64,000 nt of DNA, from assembly GCA_036495715.1 (NCBI GenBank), contig DASXML010000052.1:1-64000 (forward strand), given 5' to 3'. The notes beneath the pieces are model-generated. The model was not told the DNA's origin and made no database searches. It saw nothing but the letters and a program-made list of their open reading frames with translations. Below, piece after piece: positions 1 through 7,509 of the stretch. The translations under genes and the position numbers were made by a program. Each line of letters starts with the position of its first letter. The stretch's first letter is position 1. The DNA is from Scandinavium sp036495715. Its GTDB lineage: Bacteria > Pseudomonadota > Gammaproteobacteria > Enterobacterales > Enterobacteriaceae.

Positions 1-231
1 GATTATCTGCCTTATCAGCTGAGCTTTAGCGGCTCAATAAGTGAAATAACCCGGCTGCTGATCACGTTGCCATGGGCTTCACCGGGTAAGATGCCGGGTG
101 AGTTAAGAACGTTGTATGAGAAAGCAAAATGGCTGGTATTACCGGGGAGAAGCGAGCGAAGTTACCCTCGGGAAGTAAGAGTAAAAGCCCAGAAATATCC
201 GGTGAGAAAAAATGCTGATCACCTTAAGTGA
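1..231 (+). CDS. IS4-family transposase, C-terminal part (5' end outside window)
   Basis: Reading frame 1 is open from the first base to a TGA at 229-231, giving 76 residues. The tail, with the RSYPREVRVKAQKYP segment followed by a basic end, is the conserved C-terminus of IS4-type DDE transposases. The catalytic core lies outside the window, so activity cannot be judged. It is convergent with yjbD. The family call rests on this tail plus the IS4-like terminal repeat that overlaps the stop codon; the exact element is not recognised. Confidence 0.8.
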   Translation, partial: DYLPYQLSFSGSISEITRLLITLPWASPGKMPGELRTLYEKAKWLVLPGRSERSYPREVRVKAQKYPVRKNADHLK

Positions 232-240
232 CCAGCATTA
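1..240 (+). mobile_element. Right end of an IS4-family insertion sequence
   Basis: The transposase tail runs into a terminal inverted repeat whose outward reading is TAATGCTGGTCACTTAAGG (complement of 222-240). It resembles the IS4 terminal repeat TAATGCCGATCAGTTAAGG as I remember it. The element end is therefore placed at base 240, only 9 bases past the transposase stop. The left end is outside the window, so the target duplication cannot be checked. A 12-base stem (212-223 with 228-239, one mismatch) covers the stop codon and may limit read-through. Confidence 0.75.
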
Positions 241-282
241 GGAAAATCCCCGGTTTTTTATTGTGTAAGCGGAAAGCGATTT

Positions 283-555
283 TTAACGTTTTCCTCGCGG
301 CCCTGCGCTGGCAGTCCACGTGAATGTCGCTGTTTTATCGACTTTATAAGCCTGGTTTTTCTTTAACTGACGGGCTTTCTTGGCTTCTGCTTCCCGCTCG
401 GCCATCAGTTTGTCGATGTACTCTTTTTTGACGCTGTTATTTTCTGCATTGGTCAACGGGCGGCCGTGGGAAATGCGGGCGCGGTCGAGGAGGGTTTTCA
501 GCTCGCGTTGTTCTTTCTCGGTCATGTCCTGCTGGGTCAGACGTGAAATTGCCAT
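283..555 (-). CDS. yjbD: YjbD, DUF3811 family protein
   Basis: A 90-residue, very basic, mostly helical protein that matches E. coli YjbD (DUF3811) along its length, including the LKTLLDRARI and KKEYIDKLMAEREAEAKKAR segments. The function is unknown. A longer frame exists upstream, but the start at 555 is chosen because a strong TCCGGAGG ribosome site precedes it and the protein then has the family length. The neighbour upstream on the same strand is the BASS transporter, 105 bases away. The 3' side faces the IS4 end, where E. coli has other genes, so the IS marks a junction. Confidence 0.9.
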   Translation of the reverse strand: MAISRLTQQDMTEKEQRELKTLLDRARISHGRPLTNAENNSVKKEYIDKLMAEREAEAKKARQLKKNQAYKVDKTATFTWTASAGPRGKR

Positions 556-659
556 AGTGAAGCCTCCGGAGGAATAAGCCCAGAGTGTACCGCACAACCG
601 GACGATACGCTCTGGACTTATTCTTGCATAACGAGGTTAGCCGCTATGCACTTCATCCA

Positions 660-1601
660 TTAACTCTCTTTCGCAACTGCCACTTTCTGTTTCTCTACAG
701 GTTTACCGGACCAGTAACCCGCCAGCAGCGAGCCGGAAAGGTTGTGCCAGACCGAGAAAAGCGCGCCGGGCAGGGCGGCGAGCGGGCCAAAGTAAATTTT
801 ACCCAGTGCGGCGGCGAGGCCAGAGTTTTGCATACCGACTTCAATTGCTAGCGTACGGCAGGTGGATTCGTCGAAGCCAAACAGGCGTCCACCCCAGTAC
901 CCGCCGAGCAGGCCAATAGCGTTGTGCAGAATAACCGCCAAAATTACGACGAAGCCGACCGACGCAATATGCGATGCGGAACCCGCCACCACGGCGCTAA
1001 TGATCGCCAGAATGCAAACCATCGAGAACGCAGGCAGATACGGTTCCACCGCTTTGACCACGCGCGGCAACAGGTGATGTACTACCAACCCGAGGGCAAT
1101 CGGGATCACCACGATTTGCAGGATGCTGAGCAGCATTCCCATCACATCCACCTTGATATGCGTGTCCACGAACAGACGCGTCAGCAGTGGCGTGGCGACC
1201 ACGCCAACCAGCGTGGAAACTGACGAAATAGTAACGGACAACGCCACATCACCTTTTGCCAGGAAAATCATCACGTTTGATGCTGTGCCGCTGGCGACGC
1301 TGCCGACTAATACCATCCCGGCAGACAACTCCGGCGGCATGTGGAACAGCATCGCCAACAGCCACGCCGCCAGCGGCATCACCAGGTAATGCAGAAAAAT
1401 CCCCGCCGCGACCGGGGCCGGGCGTGACAGCACGCGTTTGAAATCGTCTATTTTCAGGTGTACGCCCATGCCGAACATAATCAGCATCAGCAGCGTGGTC
1501 ACCCACGGGCCAATCGGTGTGAAGGTGGTGGGCGTTTTATACGCCAGAATAGAGAGCAGCACGGCCCATAAGGGGAACAGCCGCGTGAAGATAGCGAGCA
1601 T
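660..1601 (-). CDS. panS: BASS-family transporter, probable pantoate/ketopantoate transporter PanS
   Basis: A 313-residue inner-membrane protein of the bile acid:sodium symporter (BASS/SBF) family with about ten hydrophobic segments. It has the family's crossover glycine/proline motifs, for example GSVASGTASNVM near residues 100-111 and EVGMQNSGLAAALG near 250-263. Salmonella PanS, which moves pantoate/ketopantoate for coenzyme A synthesis, is the best-known enterobacterial member and the likely orthologue; the substrate is inferred from family only. AAGGAATTC just upstream supports the start. It lies downstream of lysC on the same strand, separated by a terminator and a dispersed repeat. Confidence 0.65.
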   Translation of the reverse strand: MLAIFTRLFPLWAVLLSILAYKTPTTFTPIGPWVTTLLMLIMFGMGVHLKIDDFKRVLSRPAPVAAGIFLHYLVMPLAAWLLAMLFHMPPELSAGMVLVGSVASGTASNVMIFLAKGDVALSVTISSVSTLVGVVATPLLTRLFVDTHIKVDVMGMLLSILQIVVIPIALGLVVHHLLPRVVKAVEPYLPAFSMVCILAIISAVVAGSASHIASVGFVVILAVILHNAIGLLGGYWGGRLFGFDESTCRTLAIEVGMQNSGLAAALGKIYFGPLAALPGALFSVWHNLSGSLLAGYWSGKPVEKQKVAVAKES

Positions 1602-1637
1602 GGTGAATTCCTTTAAATTGTGTTGTTTTTATAGGTA

Positions 1638-1663
1638 TAAAAAAGCCGGATTCGAGCCCGGCT
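1638..1663 (-). terminator. Rho-independent terminator downstream of lysC
   Basis: Read on the minus strand, AGCCGG pairs with CCGGCT around an 8-base loop and is followed by a run of six T. It lies between the lysC stop and the panS start, so it should separate lysC transcription from panS. Confidence 0.75.
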
Positions 1664-1695
1664 ATAGGTATCCGTTTATCCTGCTAAGCGCCTAT

Positions 1696-1822
1696 CCCAT
1701 TGGGCTATTTTATTTGCCAGTTCGGCCCAGGGCAGTGCTCAGAATCCTCACGTACTGCGTGTACGCTCCGGTTCTTCCGCGCTGTCCGTGCCCAAACTGC
1801 CTGCAACAATTACGCCCACTGG
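1696..1822. repeat. Dispersed imperfect-palindrome repeat, copy A (lysC-panS gap)
   Basis: A 127-bp unit sharing CTATTTTA.TTGCCA, GGGCAGTGCTC and TCCTCACGTACT.CGTGTACG with copies at 3231-3352 and 14949-15126. The ends are imperfect inverted repeats (CCCATTGGGC against GCCCACTGG). It has no coding capacity. It does not match the ERIC or REP consensus sequences. Confidence 0.8.
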
Positions 1823-1840
1823 AACAGGCTCTAAGGATAA

Positions 1841-3202
1841 TTATTCAAACAAATTATGATGAAGTTTTTGCACGACTTCTTCCGCTTCGCCGCCAGGCAC
1901 CAGGAAGCAAAGGTTATGGCTGGAAGCGCCATAGCAAATCATGCGGATGTTGAAGGGTTCGAGCACGCCAAACACTTCTTTGCCGACGCCACAGGCTTTT
2001 GACAGGTCATTGCCAATCAGCGCGACCAGCGCCAGGTTCTCTTCCACTTCCACGCGACACAGCGCGGATAGCTCAATGAGCAGCGACTGTGTCAGCAGTG
2101 TGTCGTTGGTGGCAGTGGAGCCGGTGGTGTCGAGCGTCAGTGCGATGCTCACTTCTGAAGTGGTGATCAGGTCGACCGAAATATTGTGGCGCGCCAGAAT
2201 GCCGAACACTTCTGCAAGGAAGCCGCGTGAATGCAGCATGTTGAGGCTGTGCAGAGTCAGTAGCGTTTGCTTACGACGTAGAGCTAATGCGCGGAACAGC
2301 GGCGGGTTTTCAGTTTTGTTGCACACCAGCGTGCCGCCTGCTTTCGGATCTTTGCTCGAGCCGACAAACACCGGAATATCGCTGCGCACCGCAGGCAGTA
2401 ATGTCGCCGGATGCAGCACTTTCGCGCCAAATGTCGCCAGTTCGGCGGCCTCTTCAAACGCAATTTCATCAATGCGATGCGCGGCAGGAACGACGCGTGG
2501 GTCGGTGGTGTAGATGCCTGGCACATCGGTCCAGATATCCACGCGAGAAGCATGCAGCGCTTCACCCAACAGCGCGGCGGTGTAATCGCTGCCGCCACGG
2601 CCGAGCGTAGTCGTGCGGCCTTTAGACTCGCTACCGATAAAGCCCTGGGTGATCACCAGCCCTTCTTCCAGACGTGGCGCGAGCTGCTGGCGGGTCAGTT
2701 CCGCCAGTGCGGCAACGTCCGGCTCGGCACGGCCAAAGCGGTCGCTGGTGCGCATGACTTTGCGCACGTCAAACCATTGGGCCTGGACGTTACGTTCACG
2801 CAGGATCTCAACGAACAGCAGCGTGGACATCAGTTCACCGTGGCTGACCAGTTCATCGGTCAACGCGGTTGAGGTGGCGAGCGAAGCCGCTTCCGCCAGC
2901 GTGGTGATGTTTTCCAGCAGGCGTTCCACTTCTTCACGAATCACATTCGGGTTTTGCAGGCGTTCGAGAATAGAGAACTGAATTTTGCGCAGTGCATCGA
3001 GTTTAACGAAACGTTCGGTAGATTCGAGACCTTCTGCCAGGGCAACCAGCAGATTGGTGACCCCCGCTGAGGCGGAAAGGACGACCAGGCGAGCGCCAGA
3101 ATCGGTGAGCACCACGTCGGCGCTGCGATTCATGGCATCGTAATCGGCTACGCTGGTACCGCCAAATTTGGCTACAACGAGCGGGGAAACGGTGTGTGTC
3201 AT
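1841..3202 (-). CDS. lysC: Lysine-sensitive aspartokinase III
   Basis: A 453-residue aspartate kinase (E. coli LysC is 449) that catalyses ATP-dependent phosphorylation of aspartate, the first step to lysine, threonine and methionine. The N-terminal kinase domain opens with VVAKFGGTSVADYDAM (residues 9-24). The nucleotide/aspartate site includes TTTLGRGGSDYTAALLGE near 197-214. Two C-terminal ACT domains (about 300-453) form the lysine-binding regulatory part. The start is set by GAGG eight bases upstream. The leader holds a lysine riboswitch with a repeat inserted between aptamer and start codon, which is unusual. Followed by a terminator. Confidence 0.97.
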   Translation of the reverse strand: MTHTVSPLVVAKFGGTSVADYDAMNRSADVVLTDSGARLVVLSASAGVTNLLVALAEGLESTERFVKLDALRKIQFSILERLQNPNVIREEVERLLENITTLAEAASLATSTALTDELVSHGELMSTLLFVEILRERNVQAQWFDVRKVMRTSDRFGRAEPDVAALAELTRQQLAPRLEEGLVITQGFIGSESKGRTTTLGRGGSDYTAALLGEALHASRVDIWTDVPGIYTTDPRVVPAAHRIDEIAFEEAAELATFGAKVLHPATLLPAVRSDIPVFVGSSKDPKAGGTLVCNKTENPPLFRALALRRKQTLLTLHSLNMLHSRGFLAEVFGILARHNISVDLITTSEVSIALTLDTTGSTATNDTLLTQSLLIELSALCRVEVEENLALVALIGNDLSKACGVGKEVFGVLEPFNIRMICYGASSHNLCFLVPGGEAEEVVQKLHHNLFE

Positions 3203-3230
3203 AACTACCTCGTGTCAGGGTTTCTGGCCG

Positions 3231-3352
3231 CTTAAGACTATTTTTCTTGTCACGTTGAACCAGGGCAGTGCTCGCATCCTCACGTACTCTGTGTACGTTG
3301 CGGTGCTGTGCGCTGTCCGTATTCAAATTGACGGCGACAATAACGTCTTAAG
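3231..3352. repeat. Dispersed imperfect-palindrome repeat, copy B, inside the lysC leader
   Basis: A 122-bp unit with perfect 8-bp terminal arms CTTAAGAC / GTCTTAAG. Internally it has GGGCAGTGCTC and CCTCACGTACT.TGTGTACG shared with copies A and C. It lies between the lysine aptamer and the lysC ribosome site. From memory, E. coli has only about 20 bases at the equivalent position. Confidence 0.8.
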
Positions 3353-3420
3353 GGTCCAGGCTAAATTCTCAGCCTTGGCACAAGGGAAGAGCGGAAGGGT
3401 AGACGTAGAAAGCTACAGTT

Positions 3421-3611
3421 CACCCAGAAGCGCTCCACCTTGTGAAGCGCCCGACTGCGGGTCGCTTCCGGTGACAGCCCAAAGGATTCAGCCTCTGTAG
3501 CCGATAGCGAACACTGCCAGATGTTCTGCTATCTCGGCATCGCTCCCCATAAAGTGTTGTCTCCGGATTGGCTCCTCAAACACTTCGCCTGGGCGATGCT
3601 CCTCTTCTGGC
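3421..3611 (-). promoter_or_regulatory. Lysine riboswitch (L box) of lysC
   Basis: On the minus strand the leader begins the aptamer with CCAGAAGAGGAGC (from 3610) and closes it with GCTTCTGGGTG (3431-3421), which pair as P1. In between are the hallmark segments GAGGAGCCAATC, GGCTACAGAGGCTGAATCC and GCAGTCGGGCGCTTC, in the order seen in the E. coli lysC leader. Bound lysine is known to repress lysC expression in E. coli. In this genome the distance from aptamer to start codon is about 220 bases because a repeat is inserted. Confidence 0.92.
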
Positions 3612-3639
3612 CTGCGCACAAGTGCGCAGGTAGGGCTTA

Positions 3640-3669
3640 TAAATAAAGGGTTCTGGGGGGTGTTGTCAA
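3640..3669 (-). promoter_or_regulatory. Probable lysC promoter
   Basis: TTGACA (complement of 3664-3669) is followed after 18 bases by TATTTA (complement of 3640-3645); TATAAG overlaps just downstream. The -35 box starts two bases past the stop codon of the upstream antiporter gene. Transcription would start shortly before the riboswitch. Confidence 0.6.
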
Positions 3670-3671
3670 TG

Positions 3672-5459
3672 TTACGATGATGTCGATTTTTCATTTTCGA
3701 CTATCGCGACTAATGTACATGGCAGCGGTGGGGTCAGGTGGCTGTTCATTGTCATCAACACACCGTCCTCTTTTCGCGCAAATAGCGGCGTCGCGCCGGG
3801 GTTCGCTTCCCGATAATCCTCCCAGCCAAAATTCTCATTCAGTCGAGTGACTTTTACGACTGCCCCCTTTGCCAGCAAACTGCTGAGCCGCGCCCAGGTC
3901 AGCTCTTTATCGAACAACCGCTCATGACGCGTCTCTTTTTCGCTGCGGCCTTTTGTCTCCTGACCTGTCCGAATGGAGAACACACGGTTTTCGCCGAAAA
4001 TATGCTTGAAGTGCAGCATAGCCAGCGCATTTTGATGGCGGTTCGGCGAAAGCGCGATCACCTGGCGAGTCTCGCTCAGGTTCAGGAAGTTTTCAGCGTG
4101 TTCTGACCAGACGTTACCGTAATAGGTGGGTAAACCTTCCATACGTGCGAGGCGGTAATATTCCCAGCTGTTATCGCTGAGCTGGACCGGAATATCGAGT
4201 TTCTTCAATGCCTGCGCCAGCGTGCGGGCGACCGTATTTGCGCCGACAATCAAAATACCACGCGGTTTACGCTGCTGAACACCGAGCAGGCGTGCCAGCC
4301 AGCCGCTGGTCAGACTTTGCAGAACCACGGTGCCAATGATGATCGCGAACACCACGGTGACCACCTGTTCGGCCCCGTCGTAGCCATCTTTTTGCAGCGT
4401 CAGGGCGAACAGCGAACTGACCGCGGCGGCGACAATCCCGCGTGGGGCAATCCAGCACAGAAGGAGTTTTTCCCGCCAGTTGAGCGATGAACGCCAGGTT
4501 GAGGCGAGAATACACAGCGGACGCGCGATAAACTGCACCACCAGTAACAGCGCAATCAACGGCCAGCCCATCGCCCACAACGCCTGAATATCGAGTCGAG
4601 CGGCGAGAATAATAAACAGCGCCGAAAGCAAAATGGCGGAGAGTTCTTCTTTAAACTCCACGATATCTGCCGTTTCGACTTCCTTCATGTTGGCAAGCCA
4701 AATACCGAGAACTGTGACGGCCAACAGGCCAGACTCATCCGCCAGCGCATTTGAAAGCCCGAACGTCAGCAGTACAATCGCCAGTACCGCGAAGTTTTGC
4801 AGGTAGCCCGGTAGCCAGCCGCGTTTTAAGGCATTACCCAGCAGGAAGCCAAAGAGGGCTCCGCTAGCCAGCCCCACCACGACGGTTTGCGCCAGGGTCA
4901 GCAGCAGGTGCAGTCCACCGGCAGATGCTTCATGTGCGGTAATAAATTCAAACACCAGCAGGGTGAAAATCGCACCGACCGGGTCGATAACAATGCCTTC
5001 CCAGCGCAGCACCTGGTTGATGCCTGCTGTTGGGCGTACCACGCGCATCAATGGGGCGATGACCGTCGGACCTGTCACGACCGTAACGGCACCGATAAGG
5101 GCGGAAATCTGTGGCGTCAATCCAAGAATGCCCCAACAGGTCAACGAAATAACGGCAAAGGTGATCAGCATCCCGACCGTCACCAGATTACGCACCACGC
5201 CGCCCAGCCCGCGAATTTCATCAAAACGCAGCGTCAGTGCGCCTTCGAACAAAATAATTGCCACCGACAACGACACCAGCGGAAACAGCAGTGAGCCAAA
5301 GAGCAAATCGGGATCGAGGATATGTAATACGGGTCCGAGCCCTACACCAATGAGCAGTAGCGGCAAAATAGCGGGGATGCGCAAACCCCAGGCGAGCCAC
5401 TGCGCCAGCAGAGAGGCAATAGCGATGATCACCAGCAGAAACGGGACCGACAGTTCCAT
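3672..5459 (-). CDS. CPA1-type cation:proton antiporter with TrkA-N-like domain
   Basis: A 595-residue protein. Residues 1-385 hold about 12-13 hydrophobic segments typical of NhaP/CPA1 sodium(potassium):proton antiporters, including VVTGPTVIAPLMR and the buried acidic GIVIDPVGAIFT motif near 155-166. Residues about 400-500 form a soluble Rossmann domain of TrkA-N type (GILIVGANTVARTLAQALKK) that suggests nucleotide gating. A C-terminal tail of about 90 residues follows. AAGGAAAAAGAAAAA precedes the ATG. It sits between lysC and pgi, where E. coli K-12 has no gene. The transported ion is not determined by sequence. Confidence 0.85.
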   Translation of the reverse strand: MELSVPFLLVIIAIASLLAQWLAWGLRIPAILPLLLIGVGLGPVLHILDPDLLFGSLLFPLVSLSVAIILFEGALTLRFDEIRGLGGVVRNLVTVGMLITFAVISLTCWGILGLTPQISALIGAVTVVTGPTVIAPLMRVVRPTAGINQVLRWEGIVIDPVGAIFTLLVFEFITAHEASAGGLHLLLTLAQTVVVGLASGALFGFLLGNALKRGWLPGYLQNFAVLAIVLLTFGLSNALADESGLLAVTVLGIWLANMKEVETADIVEFKEELSAILLSALFIILAARLDIQALWAMGWPLIALLLVVQFIARPLCILASTWRSSLNWREKLLLCWIAPRGIVAAAVSSLFALTLQKDGYDGAEQVVTVVFAIIIGTVVLQSLTSGWLARLLGVQQRKPRGILIVGANTVARTLAQALKKLDIPVQLSDNSWEYYRLARMEGLPTYYGNVWSEHAENFLNLSETRQVIALSPNRHQNALAMLHFKHIFGENRVFSIRTGQETKGRSEKETRHERLFDKELTWARLSSLLAKGAVVKVTRLNENFGWEDYREANPGATPLFARKEDGVLMTMNSHLTPPLPCTLVAIVENEKSTSS

Positions 5460-5655
5460 TTTTTCTTTTTCCTTTCGTCACGTGTAGCCGTTCGTCTCCC
5501 CGGACGGCGTGTGCTCAGAGTATAAACAACAGCGGTGTATTCAGGTTAATCAAGAGACACAAGAAAATGCCTAATGACACAAAAGTCATCACAAAAACCG
5601 TCGCAGGCGCTACAATCCTCCGAAGTCACATTTTTCAAATCAGAAGAGTATTGCT

Positions 5656-7305
5656 ATGAAAAACATCAATCCAACGCAGACTTCTGCATGGCAGGCATTA
5701 CAGAAACATTATGATGAAATGAAGGACGTGTCGATTGCCGACCTGTTCGCGAAAGATGGCGACCGTTTCGCCAAGTTTTCTGCGACGTTTGACGATCAGA
5801 TGCTGGTGGACTTTTCCAAAAACCGTATCACCGAAGAGACGCTGAGCAAGCTGCAAGCGCTGGCGAAAGAGACCGATCTGGCAGGCGCCATCAAGTCCAT
5901 GTTCTCCGGTGAGAAAATCAACCGCACCGAAGATCGCGCGGTTCTGCATGTTGCCCTGCGTAACCGCAGCAACACCCCGATTATCGTTGACGGCAAAGAT
6001 GTGATGCCAGAAGTGAACGCGGTGCTGGAGAAGATGAAGCATTTCTCAGAAGCCATCATTTCGGGCAGCTGGAAAGGCTACACCGGCAAAGCGATCACCG
6101 ACGTCGTCAACATCGGTATCGGCGGTTCAGATCTCGGCCCGTTTATGGTCACCGAGGCGCTGCGCCCGTATAAAAATCACCTGAATATGCACTTTGTCTC
6201 TAACGTCGATGGCACTCACATCGCCGAAGTGCTGAAAGGCGTGAACCCGGAAACCACGCTGTTCCTGGTTGCTTCAAAAACCTTCACCACGCAAGAAACC
6301 ATGACCAACGCCCACAGCGCGCGCGACTGGTTCCTGAAAACCGCCGGTGATCAACAGCACGTTGCGAAACACTTCGCGGCACTGTCCACCAACGGTAAAG
6401 CCGTGGGCGAGTTCGGTATCGACACTGCAAATATGTTCGAATTCTGGGACTGGGTTGGCGGTCGTTACTCTCTGTGGTCGGCGATTGGTCTGTCGATCAT
6501 TCTGTCTGTCGGCTATGACAACTTTGTTGAGCTGCTGTCTGGCGCGCACGCGATGGATAAGCACTTCTCCACTACTCCAGCCGAGAAAAACCTGCCGGTG
6601 CTGCTGGCGTTGATCGGTATCTGGTACAACAACTTCTTTGGCGCTGAAACCGAAGCGATTCTGCCTTACGACCAGTACATGCACCGCTTTGCGGCGTACT
6701 TCCAGCAGGGCAATATGGAATCCAACGGCAAATACGTTGACCGTAATGGCAACGCTGTGGATTACCAGACCGGTCCAATCATCTGGGGTGAGCCAGGCAC
6801 CAACGGTCAGCACGCGTTCTATCAGCTGATCCACCAGGGCACCAAAATGGTTCCTTGTGATTTCATTGCACCAGCCACCAGCCACAACCCACTGTCTGAT
6901 CATCATCCGAAGCTGCTGTCTAACTTCTTCGCACAGACCGAAGCGCTGGCGTTTGGTAAAGCACGCGATGTGGTTGAGCAGGAATATGCGGATCAGGGTA
7001 AAGACCCGAAAACGCTGGAACACGTCGTACCGTTCAAAGTGTTTGAAGGGAACCGCCCAACCAACTCTATCCTGCTGCGCGAAATCACCCCGTTCAGCCT
7101 GGGCGCGTTGATTGCGCTGTATGAGCACAAAATCTTCACCCAGGGCGCGATCCTCAACATCTTCACGTTCGATCAGTGGGGCGTTGAATTGGGCAAACAG
7201 CTGGCGAACCGTATTCTGCCAGAACTGAACGACGGGAAAGACGTTAGCAGCCATGATAGCTCGACTAATGGCCTGATTAACCGTTACAAATCCTGGCGCG
7301 GTTAA
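5656..7305 (+). CDS. pgi: Glucose-6-phosphate isomerase
   Basis: A 549-residue cytoplasmic enzyme interconverting glucose 6-phosphate and fructose 6-phosphate; the length equals E. coli Pgi. It shows the SIS-type sugar-phosphate segment GIGGSDLGPFM (around residue 156), GGRYSLWSAIGL (around 268), and the C-terminal HDSSTNGLINRYKSW with the active-site lysine. AGAAGAGTATTGCT precedes the ATG. It is divergent from the antiporter with a 196-base gap. An ERIC and a REP unit follow. Confidence 0.98.
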   Translation: MKNINPTQTSAWQALQKHYDEMKDVSIADLFAKDGDRFAKFSATFDDQMLVDFSKNRITEETLSKLQALAKETDLAGAIKSMFSGEKINRTEDRAVLHVALRNRSNTPIIVDGKDVMPEVNAVLEKMKHFSEAIISGSWKGYTGKAITDVVNIGIGGSDLGPFMVTEALRPYKNHLNMHFVSNVDGTHIAEVLKGVNPETTLFLVASKTFTTQETMTNAHSARDWFLKTAGDQQHVAKHFAALSTNGKAVGEFGIDTANMFEFWDWVGGRYSLWSAIGLSIILSVGYDNFVELLSGAHAMDKHFSTTPAEKNLPVLLALIGIWYNNFFGAETEAILPYDQYMHRFAAYFQQGNMESNGKYVDRNGNAVDYQTGPIIWGEPGTNGQHAFYQLIHQGTKMVPCDFIAPATSHNPLSDHHPKLLSNFFAQTEALAFGKARDVVEQEYADQGKDPKTLEHVVPFKVFEGNRPTNSILLREITPFSLGALIALYEHKIFTQGAILNIFTFDQWGVELGKQLANRILPELNDGKDVSSHDSSTNGLINRYKSWRG

Positions 7306-7311
7306 ACTCTT

Positions 7312-7420
7312 CATACTTCAAGCTGCAGGTGTGTTGGCTGCACCTGCTCACCCCAGTCACTTACTTGAGTAAGCTCCTGGGGATGCCCAGGCTTGCCGCC
7401 TGCCTGCAACTCGAATTATG
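7312..7420. repeat. ERIC (IRU) element
   Basis: Contains the ERIC core CTCACCCCAGTCACTTACTT ... GTAAGCTCCTGGGGAT and outer inverted repeats (CTGCAGG near the left end against CCTGCAACTCGAATTATG at the right). It lies just after the pgi stop and probably forms a stem-loop in the pgi 3' transcript. Confidence 0.9.
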
Positions 7421-7473
7421 CAGAGTTGCAGGCAGATGTGTTCGTATCGGGGTTTAAGGCTATTCGGTGTTTT

Positions 7474-7504
7474 GTAGGCCCGGCCAGCGTAGCGTCACCC
7501 GGCA
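7474..7504. repeat. REP unit
   Basis: GTAGGCCCGGCCAGCGTAGC followed by GTCACCCGGCA is a REP-type palindrome. It lies in the gap between convergent pgi and the isomerase-like gene. Confidence 0.75.
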
Positions 7505-7509
7505 TTGTC

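Noticed and set aside
3168..3500. Open frame across the lysC leader on the plus strand
   Set aside because: Antisense to a well-supported riboswitch and an inserted repeat; no coding signal.
6274..7314. A 346-codon open frame antisense to pgi
   Set aside because: Same cause as above; no start signals and no family resemblance.
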